In this document: piece by piece, positions 1 to 8,808 of the stretch | How the letters are laid out: each line of letters begins with the position of its first letter | Numbering within the stretch: the stretch's first letter is position 1 | Source of the DNA: CAVOBC01 sp963693635 | GTDB taxonomy: Bacteria > Pseudomonadota > Gammaproteobacteria > Pseudomonadales > Azotimanducaceae | Reading direction: 5' to 3' | DNA length: 19,365 nt | Assembly (NCBI GenBank): GCA_963693635.1 | Contig: CAVOBC010000045.1 | Coordinates: 1-19,365 of the forward strand | Notes under the pieces: generated by a model | What the model was told of the DNA's origin: nothing | Databases searched by the model: none | What the model saw: the letters and a program-made list of their open reading frames with translations, nothing else | Position numbers and translations under genes: made by a program

Positions 1-2
1 GT

Positions 3-3000
3 ACCGGTGGTTCAACCTGGGAGAACGTTTACGTAGCCAACTATTACTATCCAAGGCACTACATCTGGACGGACAAGAACGCTAACGGTCTGATGGATGC
101 AGTACCGTCGCCAGTGCTCGACCCGGAGGACTCGGAGGGCTTGCTGGTCGAGATTCGGCCCGCAGTCGAGGGTGGCTCGGATACCTATCCGAAGGGTGAC
201 GATCGCAAGGACTGTGATACGACCGAGGGCCTCTGCACGTACGACGAAGAACTGCAGAACTTCGCCAACTGGTTCACCTATGCGCGAAATCGCGAGTACA
301 CGGCGAAGCTTGCGCTCGGCAAGGTTGTTGCAGCCGCAGAGAACATCCGTATTGGATACGCCAAGCTGAATGATGATGACAATCTGCGTCCGATCCAGTC
401 GATGAATACATCGGTTCGAACCGGTGCCAAGGCGGCGTTGCTGGATGCGATCTATCTGACTTCGTCGTCCGGCGGCACGCCGCTCCGCCGCTCCCTCAAC
501 AAAGCGGGACTGCACTATGAGTGTGAGGCCGGTGACATTTTCGGCAGTGCCTCATCGTCCGTTCCTGGCGATGCTGCGTGCCCGGTCAGCACGGCACCGA
601 ACGGCAACTGCCAGCAAAGCTTCTCGTTGTTGATGACCGATGGTTCGTGGAACGGCAGTTCGCCGAGTATTGGCGACACGGATGACAGCGGCCCGACCAA
701 CTTTGATGGTGGTCGCTATGCCAGCAGCTACTCAAACACGCTCGCCGATGTCGCGATGCAATACTATGAGCGAGACCTGCACGATGGCGCTGACGGGCTT
801 AGCAACGAGGTGCCGACGACCGGGCGTGATCGGGACGGCGCTGCCGAGGACGCATTCGAGGGCAGCGGCAACGAGTTCATGCATCAGCACATGACCACCT
901 ACACGGTTGGCTTTGGCGTCAACGGGCTGGTTGATCCCGACACGGTACCGAGCGATTACGCTGAGTCCTTTATCTGGGGTAACCCGACCACAACGGAACG
1001 CAAGATCGATGACCTGTTGCACGCGGCGGTCAATGGTCGTGGTGACTATCTGAGCGCCAAGAACACGTCTGATCTGTCTATTGCACTTGCCGAAGCGTTC
1101 GAGGAGTTCTCGTCCGGCAGCGGCGCAGCGGCGGCGGTGAGTTTCAACTCCCAGGAAATCCAGGAGGAGACGCTGGTCTTCCGCGCCTTCTATAACACCA
1201 AGATCAACACGGGTGATCTGATTGCCATCGCGCTAACCGAAGAGGGTCTGGGCGATGAGCCGGAGTGGCGCGCAGCGCAGCAGATGGATCTGGTTGGCTA
1301 CGATGAGCGTGAGATCTTCACGTGGGACCCGGAGGCTGCTGTCGGCATTCCATTCCGCCCAGACTACATTGCTGATTCTCAGCGCGATGCGTTCATCTCG
1401 GACCCGGCCGAATCGGACGCATTCAAAAACACGGAGGTCACCCAGCGGGTGAACTACCTGCGCGGTGAGCGTGCCAACGAGCGCCCGGTTGGCAACTTCC
1501 GCGAGCGCCCGACTATTGAAGGCAGCCTTGGGGACATCGTGCACTCGAAGCCGGTGTTCAATGGACCGCCGAATCGTCTTAACCGCGGTGCTGAGCCGTA
1601 TCCACTCGGTGATGATTCGTACTCGGTCTTCTCGGGCACCTACGGCGGTCGAACCAAGGCGATCTACGCATCAGCCAACGACGGCATGCTGCACGCCTTC
1701 AATGCGGATACCGGGGATGAACTGTTCGCGTATCTGCCGAACAACCTCATGCTGAACGATTACTCGCGCCGGATCACCGACTTGCTGGACTTCGAATACA
1801 CGCACAAGTTCTTCGTGGACGTGACGCCCGCACTGAATGATGTGTTCGTGGACCTGGATGGCGATTTGACCAAGGAATGGGCGTCCGTCCTGGTCGGTGG
1901 CCATGGTGCAGGTGCGAAGGCGTACTTCGCACTCAACATTACTAATCCGGAACATTTCATCGAGGGCGAAGCGGACAAGGTGGTTCTGTGGGAGTTCACT
2001 GAAGAAGACGACACCTATCCGACCGATGCCGATGGCGCCCCGTTGCTTGTCGCCGGCGATCAGAAGCAGGACCTGCTGGGCGAACCGATCAAGGATCTTG
2101 GCTATACCTTCAGCGTGCCCACCATCGCGATGAGCAATCTGGTCGACGGTGACGGCAACCACGAATGGATCGCCGTATTTGGCAATGGATTCAACAGCAC
2201 GTCAGGGATCGCCAAGTTGTATGCGCTCTTCCTGAACGGTGGCATCGACGGCGTGTGGTGTCACCCGGACATGATCCACAATGAGGTGCCGTATGTCACG
2301 ACGATGCCGGCGATCTGTGACGGCGTTCAGGAGTTTATCAAGCTGGACGCAAATGAGGGCCCACGGGACGGTTATCCGAACGGACTTGGAACGCCGCGTG
2401 GCATCGATGTCGATGGCAACGGTACGATCGACTATGCCTACGCCGGTGATCACTTTGGCAACTTCTATCGCTTCGATCTCACATCCAGCGACTTTGCGCT
2501 GTGGAAGACCGAGCGCATATTCGAAGCGACCTACAACGGCAAAGATGGACTCGGGACATCGGTGCTTCAGCCGATAACGACGCAGCCAATCGTGATCGAG
2601 CATCCGACAGAAGCAGATGGCTTCATCGTGATATTCGCAACGGGAAGCTACGTCACGATTCCAGATGGCGTCAATACAGAAATTCAATCGATCTACGGTC
2701 TCTGGGATCGCTTGTCGCCGGGCCTGATTCCCAAGTCCTCGCTCGTCAAGCAGCAGTATAAGAACGTGATCGATCTGGTCTTTGGCAATGTACGTACGTT
2801 GACCAGGAACGAGGTGAACTACACGGCAGGTGGTGGCAAAAAGGGCTGGTACAACGATCTGGATGCGGTCGAGGTGGGCGGTATCTATTTGGATCACGAT
2901 GTTGAGTTCCCGGGTGAGCGGGCCATTCGGAATATTCAGCTCCGCGGCGGACTTGGCTTCGTCAACAGCGTGGTACCGCAGAAGGAGGAGAGCTGTGTCC

Positions 3001-3299
3001 ATCAGGCGGGGGGCTTTGCCCTGACCTTCTGTCCAGGAACCGGCGGCCTTGAATGTCTCGGCAACAAGCACGTCTTCGACCTGAATAACGACGGCAATAT
3101 CGATGGAGAAGATGCAACCGGCGAGGATGTGGTGGCAGGTACCCGCTTTGAAGACGCGGTGCCAACGGACTCATCGTTCATCGAAGATAAACGGGTGACG
3201 CAGCTCAGCGACCAGGAGCTCGACATAACGGGTACCAACACGGCGCGCTCGGATTACACCGGCCGCCTGTCGTGGAAACAGCTCGAGGTGATCCGGTGA
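3..3299 (+). CDS. pilY1: Type IV pilus tip/biogenesis protein PilY1-like (5' truncated by window edge)
   Basis: The reading frame is open from base 3, so the true start lies upstream of the window; about 1098 residues are visible. PilY1 proteins sit at the tip of type IV pili and take part in pilus extension, adhesion and surface sensing. The first part has the family pattern NFANWFTYARNREYTAK (262-312) and a von Willebrand A-like segment around LLMTDGSWNG (619-658). The C-terminal half is the PilC/PilY1 beta-propeller: NDGMLHAFNADTGDELFAYL (1678-1737), a calcium loop DLDGDLTKEW (1851-1880), and IDVDGNGTIDYAYAGDHFG (2403-2459) leading into FYRFDL. A further EF-hand-like acidic loop, DLNNDGNIDGED, is at 3078-3113. 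In other species pilY1 closes a minor pilin operon (fimT/pilV/pilW/pilX), expected to the left here. The small exported protein downstream probably shares its transcript. Family assignment is firm; the N-terminal portion cannot be judged. Confidence 0.93.
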   Translation, partial: TGGSTWENVYVANYYYPRHYIWTDKNANGLMDAVPSPVLDPEDSEGLLVEIRPAVEGGSDTYPKGDDRKDCDTTEGLCTYDEELQNFANWFTYARNREYTAKLALGKVVAAAENIRIGYAKLNDDDNLRPIQSMNTSVRTGAKAALLDAIYLTSSSGGTPLRRSLNKAGLHYECEAGDIFGSASSSVPGDAACPVSTAPNGNCQQSFSLLMTDGSWNGSSPSIGDTDDSGPTNFDGGRYASSYSNTLADVAMQYYERDLHDGADGLSNEVPTTGRDRDGAAEDAFEGSGNEFMHQHMTTYTVGFGVNGLVDPDTVPSDYAESFIWGNPTTTERKIDDLLHAAVNGRGDYLSAKNTSDLSIALAEAFEEFSSGSGAAAAVSFNSQEIQEETLVFRAFYNTKINTGDLIAIALTEEGLGDEPEWRAAQQMDLVGYDEREIFTWDPEAAVGIPFRPDYIADSQRDAFISDPAESDAFKNTEVTQRVNYLRGERANERPVGNFRERPTIEGSLGDIVHSKPVFNGPPNRLNRGAEPYPLGDDSYSVFSGTYGGRTKAIYASANDGMLHAFNADTGDELFAYLPNNLMLNDYSRRITDLLDFEYTHKFFVDVTPALNDVFVDLDGDLTKEWASVLVGGHGAGAKAYFALNITNPEHFIEGEADKVVLWEFTEEDDTYPTDADGAPLLVAGDQKQDLLGEPIKDLGYTFSVPTIAMSNLVDGDGNHEWIAVFGNGFNSTSGIAKLYALFLNGGIDGVWCHPDMIHNEVPYVTTMPAICDGVQEFIKLDANEGPRDGYPNGLGTPRGIDVDGNGTIDYAYAGDHFGNFYRFDLTSSDFALWKTERIFEATYNGKDGLGTSVLQPITTQPIVIEHPTEADGFIVIFATGSYVTIPDGVNTEIQSIYGLWDRLSPGLIPKSSLVKQQYKNVIDLVFGNVRTLTRNEVNYTAGGGKKGWYNDLDAVEVGGIYLDHDVEFPGERAIRNIQLRGGLGFVNSVVPQKEESCVHQAGGFALTFCPGTGGLECLGNKHVFDLNNDGNIDGEDATGEDVVAGTRFEDAVPTDSSFIEDKRVTQLSDQELDITGTNTARSDYTGRLSWKQLEVIR

Positions 3300-3334
3300 C
3301 CGCGGTTGGTCCCGACCAAGACGGAGGACGAGAC

Positions 3335-3739
3335 GTGAAGATGGGCGCCCGATGGATAGTCGTATTGGCCCTGGCTCTGCCCATGATGTCGGTCGGACAA
3401 CCGGTCGACACCCCGGACCATCGGGGGCCAACGGTCAGCCAGGAGCCGACCCTTGAGCAGTTGATCCGCAACCGCAAGGGCCCGATTCGGGCACGCAAGG
3501 ATCGCGGTGTTGTTCACGCTATCGATCTGGACCAGCGGACGGGGGAAATCAGCGGCTACTCCTACCACTTCGGGCCTCCCGCTTATGACCTCAAGGTCAC
3601 GCTTCTGGGCTCGAGCTACGGGGCCCTTGAACTCCTGGAGCCCGGCATGAAGGTCGAGGTTGTGTACGGCGACTTTGGCAGTTCTAGACTTGCGTTCTCG
3701 ATTGAACAGTTGCCTGCCAGCGAGGTCGTCGAGCACTAG
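3335..3739 (+). CDS. Small exported protein downstream of pilY1, function unknown
   Basis: A 134-residue protein. GTG at 3335 is chosen because GGAGG at 3323-3327 lies 7 bases upstream; ATG at 3341 is a weaker alternative 13 bases from the same site. The N-terminus (VKMGARWIVVLALALPMMS) is a classic signal peptide, so the product should be periplasmic or outer-membrane associated. The mature part has no motif I can name with certainty. It has a compact beta-rich core: GVVHAIDLDQRTGEISGY, then YDLKVTLLG and a repeated aromatic/glycine pattern ending in GMKVEVVYGDFG. It starts 35 bases after the pilY1 stop with nothing between, so cotranscription is likely. Pseudomonas has a small gene, pilY2, in the same position after pilY1, and this may be its counterpart. 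That rests on position and size, not on a sequence match I could verify. Confidence 0.72.
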   Translation: MKMGARWIVVLALALPMMSVGQPVDTPDHRGPTVSQEPTLEQLIRNRKGPIRARKDRGVVHAIDLDQRTGEISGYSYHFGPPAYDLKVTLLGSSYGALELLEPGMKVEVVYGDFGSSRLAFSIEQLPASEVVEH

Positions 3740-3899
3740 CGGTTGCGGCAATAGTGTCCTCATGTACTCGCTCAGGGTCGCCGATTCTGGGTCGCTGGTA
3801 CGGGTCGATGATTCAGGGGCCGCTGGTTCAGGGGTCTCATCCGCAAGGTCTGGCAGCGCGTTTTTCGGTCGCCGGGACGTCGTTTTGAGGAGCGTCCTG

Positions 3900-6800
3900 A
3901 TGCGCAAAGGGTCGGTATGGCGGATTTGGGTTGCCGCCCTGGTCGCACTGTCATTTTCTGATGTAGGCGGCGCACCGGCGAGCACCGCGAACGCTGATCT
4001 TGTGTCGGCGGATGTGGCAGCGCTGACGTCGCGGCTCCGCGAGATCATTGCCGCCGAAGGCCTGACCGGGCGCCCCGAGGGGAGCGACTCGGTGCCACGA
4101 CCGCTTGAGCCGCTCCCGTCGCTGGGACGCGCGCTCTTTTTCTCCACGCAGTTGAGCGGCCAGAAGGATGTTGCGTGCATCACGTGTCACCATCCGCTCG
4201 CGGGTGGCGGCGACGCATTGTCGCTTCCGGTCGGGATAGCGGCGCTTGACCCGGACGTCGTGGGGCCTGGCCGGGTTGTCGATCTGTCCCGGGACGGCGA
4301 TCCACGGGCGAAGACGATCGGTGGGCCCAACGTACCGCGCAACAGCCTCTCAACCTTCAATTCAGGTTTTTACCGCCGCGCCTTGTTGCATGACGGTCGC
4401 ATATCTCTGCTCGGCGAGGGCCCCGACGGCGCGCCGCTGTTTCGGACGCCCGACAGTTCGCTGCGCAATCTGCCGGATCCCAATGCGATGGGCGATTTGC
4501 TGGCCGTTCAGTCGCGTTTCCCGGTGACCGGCTTTGAGGAGATGCGCGGCTTCGGTGAATTCTATGAGCTGTCTGGTGAAGACGTGCGGGATCGCATCGC
4601 GATGCGTATTCGGTCACATGCTGCGTGGCTGCCGCGCTTCCAGCTCGCGTTTCGCGCGGCAGACCCTGCGGATAAACTGATCACGTTCGACAATATTAGT
4701 CTGGCTATCAGTGCGTACCAGCGCTCGCAAACGTTTGTCGATCATCCATGGAGTCGATTCGTCAGTGGTGAGGATGCGGCGATCAGTCGTCAGGCTAAGG
4801 AGGGCGCGTTGCTTTTTCACACGGCCGCCGCCGACGGTGGTTTGGGTTGCAGCGGTTGCCATGCGGGGGATTTTTTTACTGACGAGGTAACGCACGTTGC
4901 AGGATTTCCGCAGCTCGGTCGTGGCAAACGAGCGGATGCAGATGACCCGGGCGCGTACCTCGTGTCCCAAAAGGACGTGGACCGATACGGATTTCGCACG
5001 CCGACGCTGCTCAATGTGACTGCAACTGGCCCCTGGGGGCACGCAGGCGCCTTTGCCACGCTTGCTGAACTGGTTGGCTATCACAGTAACGCCGCGATCG
5101 CTTCCGCTAACTACGACTACAAGTTCCGTCACTTGCCGCAGTTTCAGGGCCATCCAGATCCCTACCCTGCGGCCCGTGAGTTGACCATGAGGGCTGTCGC
5201 CAGACTGAGTGACAAGCTGCCGGGGCGGTCGCCATCAGCCCCTGAATCACAAGCGTTGGTCGCGTTCTTGCAGTCGTTGACGGACCCCTGTGTCACCTCG
5301 CGAATATGTCTGCAGCCCTGGATGGCGGTCACTGATGACAATTTGGATGGCATGGCGTTGCAACCTTCGTTCCGGCAATTTGTAGATCTGGGCAACGTAC
5401 CGCACCACGTCAATTCAACGTCTCCGTCCGCGCCGGCGTTGATCCGGGCTGCACTCCCCGCGCCTGACCCTGCGATGTTGGCCGCGACCCGGTCCGCGCT
5501 AATTCGATGCGGCGCGTATAAGCCGCGGGTGCCGGGGGAGGGGCGGCAGGTGTTTGTCGACCGGGGGCGCGACCTGGGTTTGCAGCACGAACATCACGTA
5601 CCCGCGGAAATGTGGTACGGACGGCGGTACTCATTTACCGTCGAGTTTGCGCTCGCGAACGGTCCGGTGGCGGCAAGCGACCTGAATGGCGACTGTTGGC
5701 CCGATCTTCTTTTCGGCGATTTCGAATCGGGTGAGGCGTTGGTGCGTGTGTACTGGAACCGTGCCGGTGCGTCCTTCGATGCAGACAAGTTGGACCTTGC
5801 CGAATTGCCGGACGCCATCGGCTCGCTTGGACTTGCTGATCTGAACGGTGACTATCAAATTGATCTCGCGGTCGGCAACCTCTTCGGCGGACGCGAATCG
5901 GTGGTCTACCAGAGTTTGCCCGACGCCCGCCTGAAAGCGGTGCAGCGCATTAGCATGTCCAAGGGCGCAATCGGCTTCGCATTCGGCGATATAGCGGGTG
6001 ATGCCGCCGTCGATGTATTTGTTGCCCATTGGGACATAATCGCCAAACCGGCACGGGCACCGGCGATGATGGAGAACCGGGGCGGTTTTCTGTACCCGGT
6101 GGACGACGATGTGGGTACCAGCGGTGCGGACCTTGAGCAGAACTTCCACTTCTCGCCTGGATTCGCCGACATTGATCTCGATGGCGATCTGGATCTCACG
6201 ATTGCGTCTGACTTCGGCACCAGTGAAGTCCTGCGCAATGATGACGGGCGCTTTGACGTGATCACGGACCGCGCCGTGATCAACGACGAGAACGGCATGG
6301 GATCAGCGATCGGCGACTTCAATAACGATGGCGTGCCCGACTGGTTTGTGACGGCGATCCGCAACTACAAGAATACGGGCGATTTCAAGTGGGGCATCAG
6401 TGGCAACCGGTTGTATCTCGGGGACCGCACCGCTTCAACCGGATTCCGCGATGCGACGGAAGGCTCCGGCGTGCGTGATGGCGCGTGGGGATGGGGCGCA
6501 TGCGCCGCGGACTTCAACAACGATGGCTGGCTGGATTTGTTCCATGAGAACGGGTTCGGAGCGATGCCGGATTACGCGAGGTCCCATATCCCTGATTACA
6601 TGATGGCGTTTCTGCCGGCCAATTATGCAGACTTCCACACCGACCACCCGCGTCTCTTTATCAATAAAGGCATCAATAAAGGCACTAACACGGGCGCCAA
6701 CAGTGGTGACGTACGATTCGAGGATGAGTCAGCCGCGTGGGGCCTTGACATGCAGACCAATGGGCGTGGCGTTGTCTGTGTGGATTACGACCGCGACGGT

Positions 6801-7163
6801 GATATTGATGTGGTTCTAACGGAGAATGTTGCTGCGCCGCGCTTGCTTGAGAACCGTACGCGTGGATTAGGGGCGGCTCGCTTCATCGGGTTTCACGTGT
6901 TGGCGAGCCCGCCGAACACCCAGGCGCTGGGCGCCACATTGACCCTGAAAGCGGGCGGAATGACCCAACAGCGCCAGGTGTTGGCGAACAGCAATTATCA
7001 AAGCCAAAACCCGGCGACAATTCACTTCGGCGTGGGATCAAGCGAGGTTGTCACTGAACTTCATGTGCGTTGGCCCGACGGCATCGAGGAGACCCTGGCC
7101 GACATCCCCACTGACCAGTACTACCCGTTGTTGCACCCCCAGCTGCGCAGCAGCGGTAAGTAG
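3900..7163 (+). CDS. Exported di-heme cytochrome c peroxidase fused to FG-GAP/VCBS repeats and ASPIC/UnbV domain
   Basis: A protein of 1087 residues. ATG 3900 is chosen because GAGGAG (3887-3892) lies 7 bases upstream and a signal peptide follows (MRKGSVWRIWVAALVALSFS); the frame is open further upstream, but that stretch looks non-coding. Residues about 60-490 are a MauG/CcpA-type di-heme peroxidase: heme motifs CITCH at 93-97 and CSGCH at 317-321, the family block LSTFNSGFYRRALLHDGR between them, and RTPTLLNVTATGPWGHAG after them. Residues about 585-980 hold seven FG-GAP/VCBS-like repeats with calcium-type loops, for example ADLNGDYQIDLAVGN, ADIDLDGDLDLTIAS and ADFNNDGWLDLFHEN. Residues about 1000-1075 match the ASPIC/UnbV domain (ALGATLTLKAGG to VRWPDGIEETL). 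It is expected in the periplasm or on the cell surface, where the peroxidase half may reduce peroxide or oxidise a partner protein. Substrate and electron donor cannot be read from the sequence. Confidence 0.92.
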   Translation: MRKGSVWRIWVAALVALSFSDVGGAPASTANADLVSADVAALTSRLREIIAAEGLTGRPEGSDSVPRPLEPLPSLGRALFFSTQLSGQKDVACITCHHPLAGGGDALSLPVGIAALDPDVVGPGRVVDLSRDGDPRAKTIGGPNVPRNSLSTFNSGFYRRALLHDGRISLLGEGPDGAPLFRTPDSSLRNLPDPNAMGDLLAVQSRFPVTGFEEMRGFGEFYELSGEDVRDRIAMRIRSHAAWLPRFQLAFRAADPADKLITFDNISLAISAYQRSQTFVDHPWSRFVSGEDAAISRQAKEGALLFHTAAADGGLGCSGCHAGDFFTDEVTHVAGFPQLGRGKRADADDPGAYLVSQKDVDRYGFRTPTLLNVTATGPWGHAGAFATLAELVGYHSNAAIASANYDYKFRHLPQFQGHPDPYPAARELTMRAVARLSDKLPGRSPSAPESQALVAFLQSLTDPCVTSRICLQPWMAVTDDNLDGMALQPSFRQFVDLGNVPHHVNSTSPSAPALIRAALPAPDPAMLAATRSALIRCGAYKPRVPGEGRQVFVDRGRDLGLQHEHHVPAEMWYGRRYSFTVEFALANGPVAASDLNGDCWPDLLFGDFESGEALVRVYWNRAGASFDADKLDLAELPDAIGSLGLADLNGDYQIDLAVGNLFGGRESVVYQSLPDARLKAVQRISMSKGAIGFAFGDIAGDAAVDVFVAHWDIIAKPARAPAMMENRGGFLYPVDDDVGTSGADLEQNFHFSPGFADIDLDGDLDLTIASDFGTSEVLRNDDGRFDVITDRAVINDENGMGSAIGDFNNDGVPDWFVTAIRNYKNTGDFKWGISGNRLYLGDRTASTGFRDATEGSGVRDGAWGWGACAADFNNDGWLDLFHENGFGAMPDYARSHIPDYMMAFLPANYADFHTDHPRLFINKGINKGTNTGANSGDVRFEDESAAWGLDMQTNGRGVVCVDYDRDGDIDVVLTENVAAPRLLENRTRGLGAARFIGFHVLASPPNTQALGATLTLKAGGMTQQRQVLANSNYQSQNPATIHFGVGSSEVVTELHVRWPDGIEETLADIPTDQYYPLLHPQLRSSGK

Positions 7164-7242
7164 GGAGCTGCGCAGCGATTCACCAGTCGGGTATGTACGG
7201 TCTCGTATGCCATGGCCATAAACGCGCGCGGGGAACGCACAA

Positions 7243-7722
7243 TCACTCGTCCTGGTACTCCCGATCTGCGCGCTTGCCGCGATAGACCCGCATGTCGATT
7301 GCGCGAATGACATCGGGTTTCAACCTGAACAGCAAACGTGGCTCAGTGCGCATGTTGTCGAAAAAACGTTCGACCGCCGCATCGTTCGCCGGGTCGTCCC
7401 GGCCGATGTACTTTTGTGCCAGACGATGAGAGATGGGCCAGATGTCGAAGTCCGTCATCAGCCGGGTAGTCGCACGACCATCAATGCCGATGTGTCCGGC
7501 AAGCGGCGCTGCCGCTTCGATACAGAGAGAACAGCGGGGGTCGTTCTGAAGCTGGCGACACCAGATGCGGTTGACCGTTCCCGTTAGCCAGAAGTCGCCA
7601 TCGTCGTGCAGCCACCAGACAGGAACGGTGTACGGCAGTCCGTCGCGCCGTAGCGTTGCGATGACGCCAACATGGGGCTGTAGCAGGAACTCGGCTTGCA
7701 CGGCTGCGGTCATTCGCGGCAT
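7243..7722 (-). CDS. PPOX-family (pyridoxamine 5'-phosphate oxidase-like) flavin-binding protein
   Basis: A 159-residue protein. The start at 7722 has GGGAG 8 bases upstream on the minus strand; the much longer open frame to 8091 runs under the neighbouring hydrolase gene and is rejected. The fold signature is a split-barrel flavin protein: GVIATLRRDGLPYTVPVWWL near the N-terminus, then DFWLTGTVNRIWCRQLQNDP, then the strand pair GHIGIDGRATT. Members bind FMN, F420 or heme and are soluble cytoplasmic enzymes or flavin stores. This one is too short and lacks the usual C-terminal block of true PdxH, so a role in vitamin B6 synthesis is unlikely. The C-terminus (FRLKPDVIRAIDMRVYRGKR) is the typical closing strand. 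It is divergent from the alpha/beta hydrolase gene across 211 bases and converges on the peroxidase fusion gene. The substrate is unknown. Confidence 0.85.
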   Translation of the reverse strand: MPRMTAAVQAEFLLQPHVGVIATLRRDGLPYTVPVWWLHDDGDFWLTGTVNRIWCRQLQNDPRCSLCIEAAAPLAGHIGIDGRATTRLMTDFDIWPISHRLAQKYIGRDDPANDAAVERFFDNMRTEPRLLFRLKPDVIRAIDMRVYRGKRADREYQDE

Positions 7723-7933
7723 GAATCGAGCTCCCAAAAGGCGTCGATGTGGCAGAACAATGACGATCAAGGCTGCCACAATCAACTCCAGCAAGGGTAC
7801 TGCAACTCGAACATCGATCTGGCGCGGCAGCCAACGCGAGCCAGGCGGGTTGCCGGTTGTGCGTGCTGCGCGGATTTGCGGCGTAGTATCTGGGCGAGAC
7901 ATGGGAGAGATCTTAACGACAGGAGTATGGCGT

Positions 7934-8629
7934 ATGGAATGGTTTGGGGACGCGTCGACATCGCGTAATGTGACCGATCGGGGCTTCAGGATGGAGGTCG
8001 ACGGTCGGGTTGTGCCCGGCGTCCTGTGGACGCCGGCTGCGGGCGATGCAGGCGCACTGGTGTTGCTCGGCCATGGCGGCGGCGCGAACAAGCGCGCCCC
8101 TTACATCGTTGCGGTCGCGCGCCAGTTGGTCCGCCACCATGGGATTGCGGCGATCGCGATCGATGGCCCGGGGCACGGCGACCGGGAGGATGCTTCGGGG
8201 TTCGATGAGGGTTGGGAACCCGCAGGCGCGACATCCGACATCATCGTCGATTGGCAACGCGCGCTTGATCAGGGCCTCGATCACCTTGGCGTGATGCCTG
8301 TCGGTTACTTCGGGCTATCGATGGGCACGATGATGGGCCTGCCGCTCGTCGCGGCAGAACCGCGGATCACGGCAGCCGTCCTCGGCTTGATGGGCACCTG
8401 GGGGCCCAATCGGGAAGCATTGGTGGCGGCGGCGCCGAAGGTCGGGATTCCGCTGCGTTTCCTGCTGCAATGGGATGACGAGATCGTACCGCGCGACCGG
8501 TGCCTCGCACTCTTTGACCTGATCGGAAGTCGCAAGAAGTGCCTCCATGCCAATCCCGGGCCCCATGCCGACGTCCCTGCCACCGAGATGCGGGGTGTGT
8601 CACAATTCCTGGGCGAGCATCTGGTGTGA
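7934..8629 (+). CDS. Alpha/beta hydrolase (dienelactone hydrolase-like)
   Basis: A 231-residue cytoplasmic hydrolase. ATG 7934 is preferred because AGGAG (7921-7925) lies 8 bases upstream; ATG 7901 in the same frame is possible but lacks such a site. The alpha/beta hydrolase fold shows as LVLLGHGGGANK (oxyanion strand), AIAIDGPGHGDRE, and a nucleophile elbow GLSMG with Ser129. The likely acid is Asp181 or Asp182 in QWDDEIVPRD and the likely histidine is His211 in GPHADVP, giving a full Ser-Asp-His set in the usual order. Length fits the single-domain dienelactone hydrolase/esterase group with no large lid insertion. No signal peptide is present. The gene is divergent from the PPOX protein. 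The substrate is not readable; an ester or acyl substrate is the family expectation. Confidence 0.88.
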   Translation: MEWFGDASTSRNVTDRGFRMEVDGRVVPGVLWTPAAGDAGALVLLGHGGGANKRAPYIVAVARQLVRHHGIAAIAIDGPGHGDREDASGFDEGWEPAGATSDIIVDWQRALDQGLDHLGVMPVGYFGLSMGTMMGLPLVAAEPRITAAVLGLMGTWGPNREALVAAAPKVGIPLRFLLQWDDEIVPRDRCLALFDLIGSRKKCLHANPGPHADVPATEMRGVSQFLGEHLV

Positions 8630-8808
8630 CCGGTACTGTTCGCGCCGGACGTCTGAAGGAGGACGGGTCTGGCCCGCAATCGAAAGTTGTGACGGTTTGA
8701 AAGGGTTCGCGGAGATGGCGAGTCGATACTGTCCGTACTCTTGATACTGTTGAGTCAGGGGCCTCAGGGGCTTCAGGAAGCGCAAAGGATGACGATTGAA
8801 GGAGAGTT

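Noticed and set aside
1038..1046. RGD tripeptide in PilY1, recalling integrin-binding motifs
   Set aside because: It lies in the ordinary family segment NGRGDYLSA, where NGRG followed by an acidic residue is common; there is no independent sign of integrin binding.
3660..3899. N-terminal extension of the peroxidase fusion gene upstream of 3900
   Set aside because: The frame overlaps the preceding gene and lacks a ribosome site, while ATG 3900 has GAGGAG at ideal spacing and a signal peptide.
7141..7176. Direct repeat AGCTGCGCAGC at the end of the peroxidase fusion gene
   Set aside because: Only 11 bases, self-palindromic and GC-rich; it is not followed by a T-run and can easily arise by chance.
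7723..8091. N-terminal extension of the PPOX protein to 8091
   Set aside because: It is antisense to the well-supported hydrolase gene, is low in family content, and a good ribosome site precedes 7722.
8740..8780. Short CAGGGGC-type tandem units and a repeated GATACTGT before the SlyD-like gene
   Set aside because: Too short and imperfect to support a named element.
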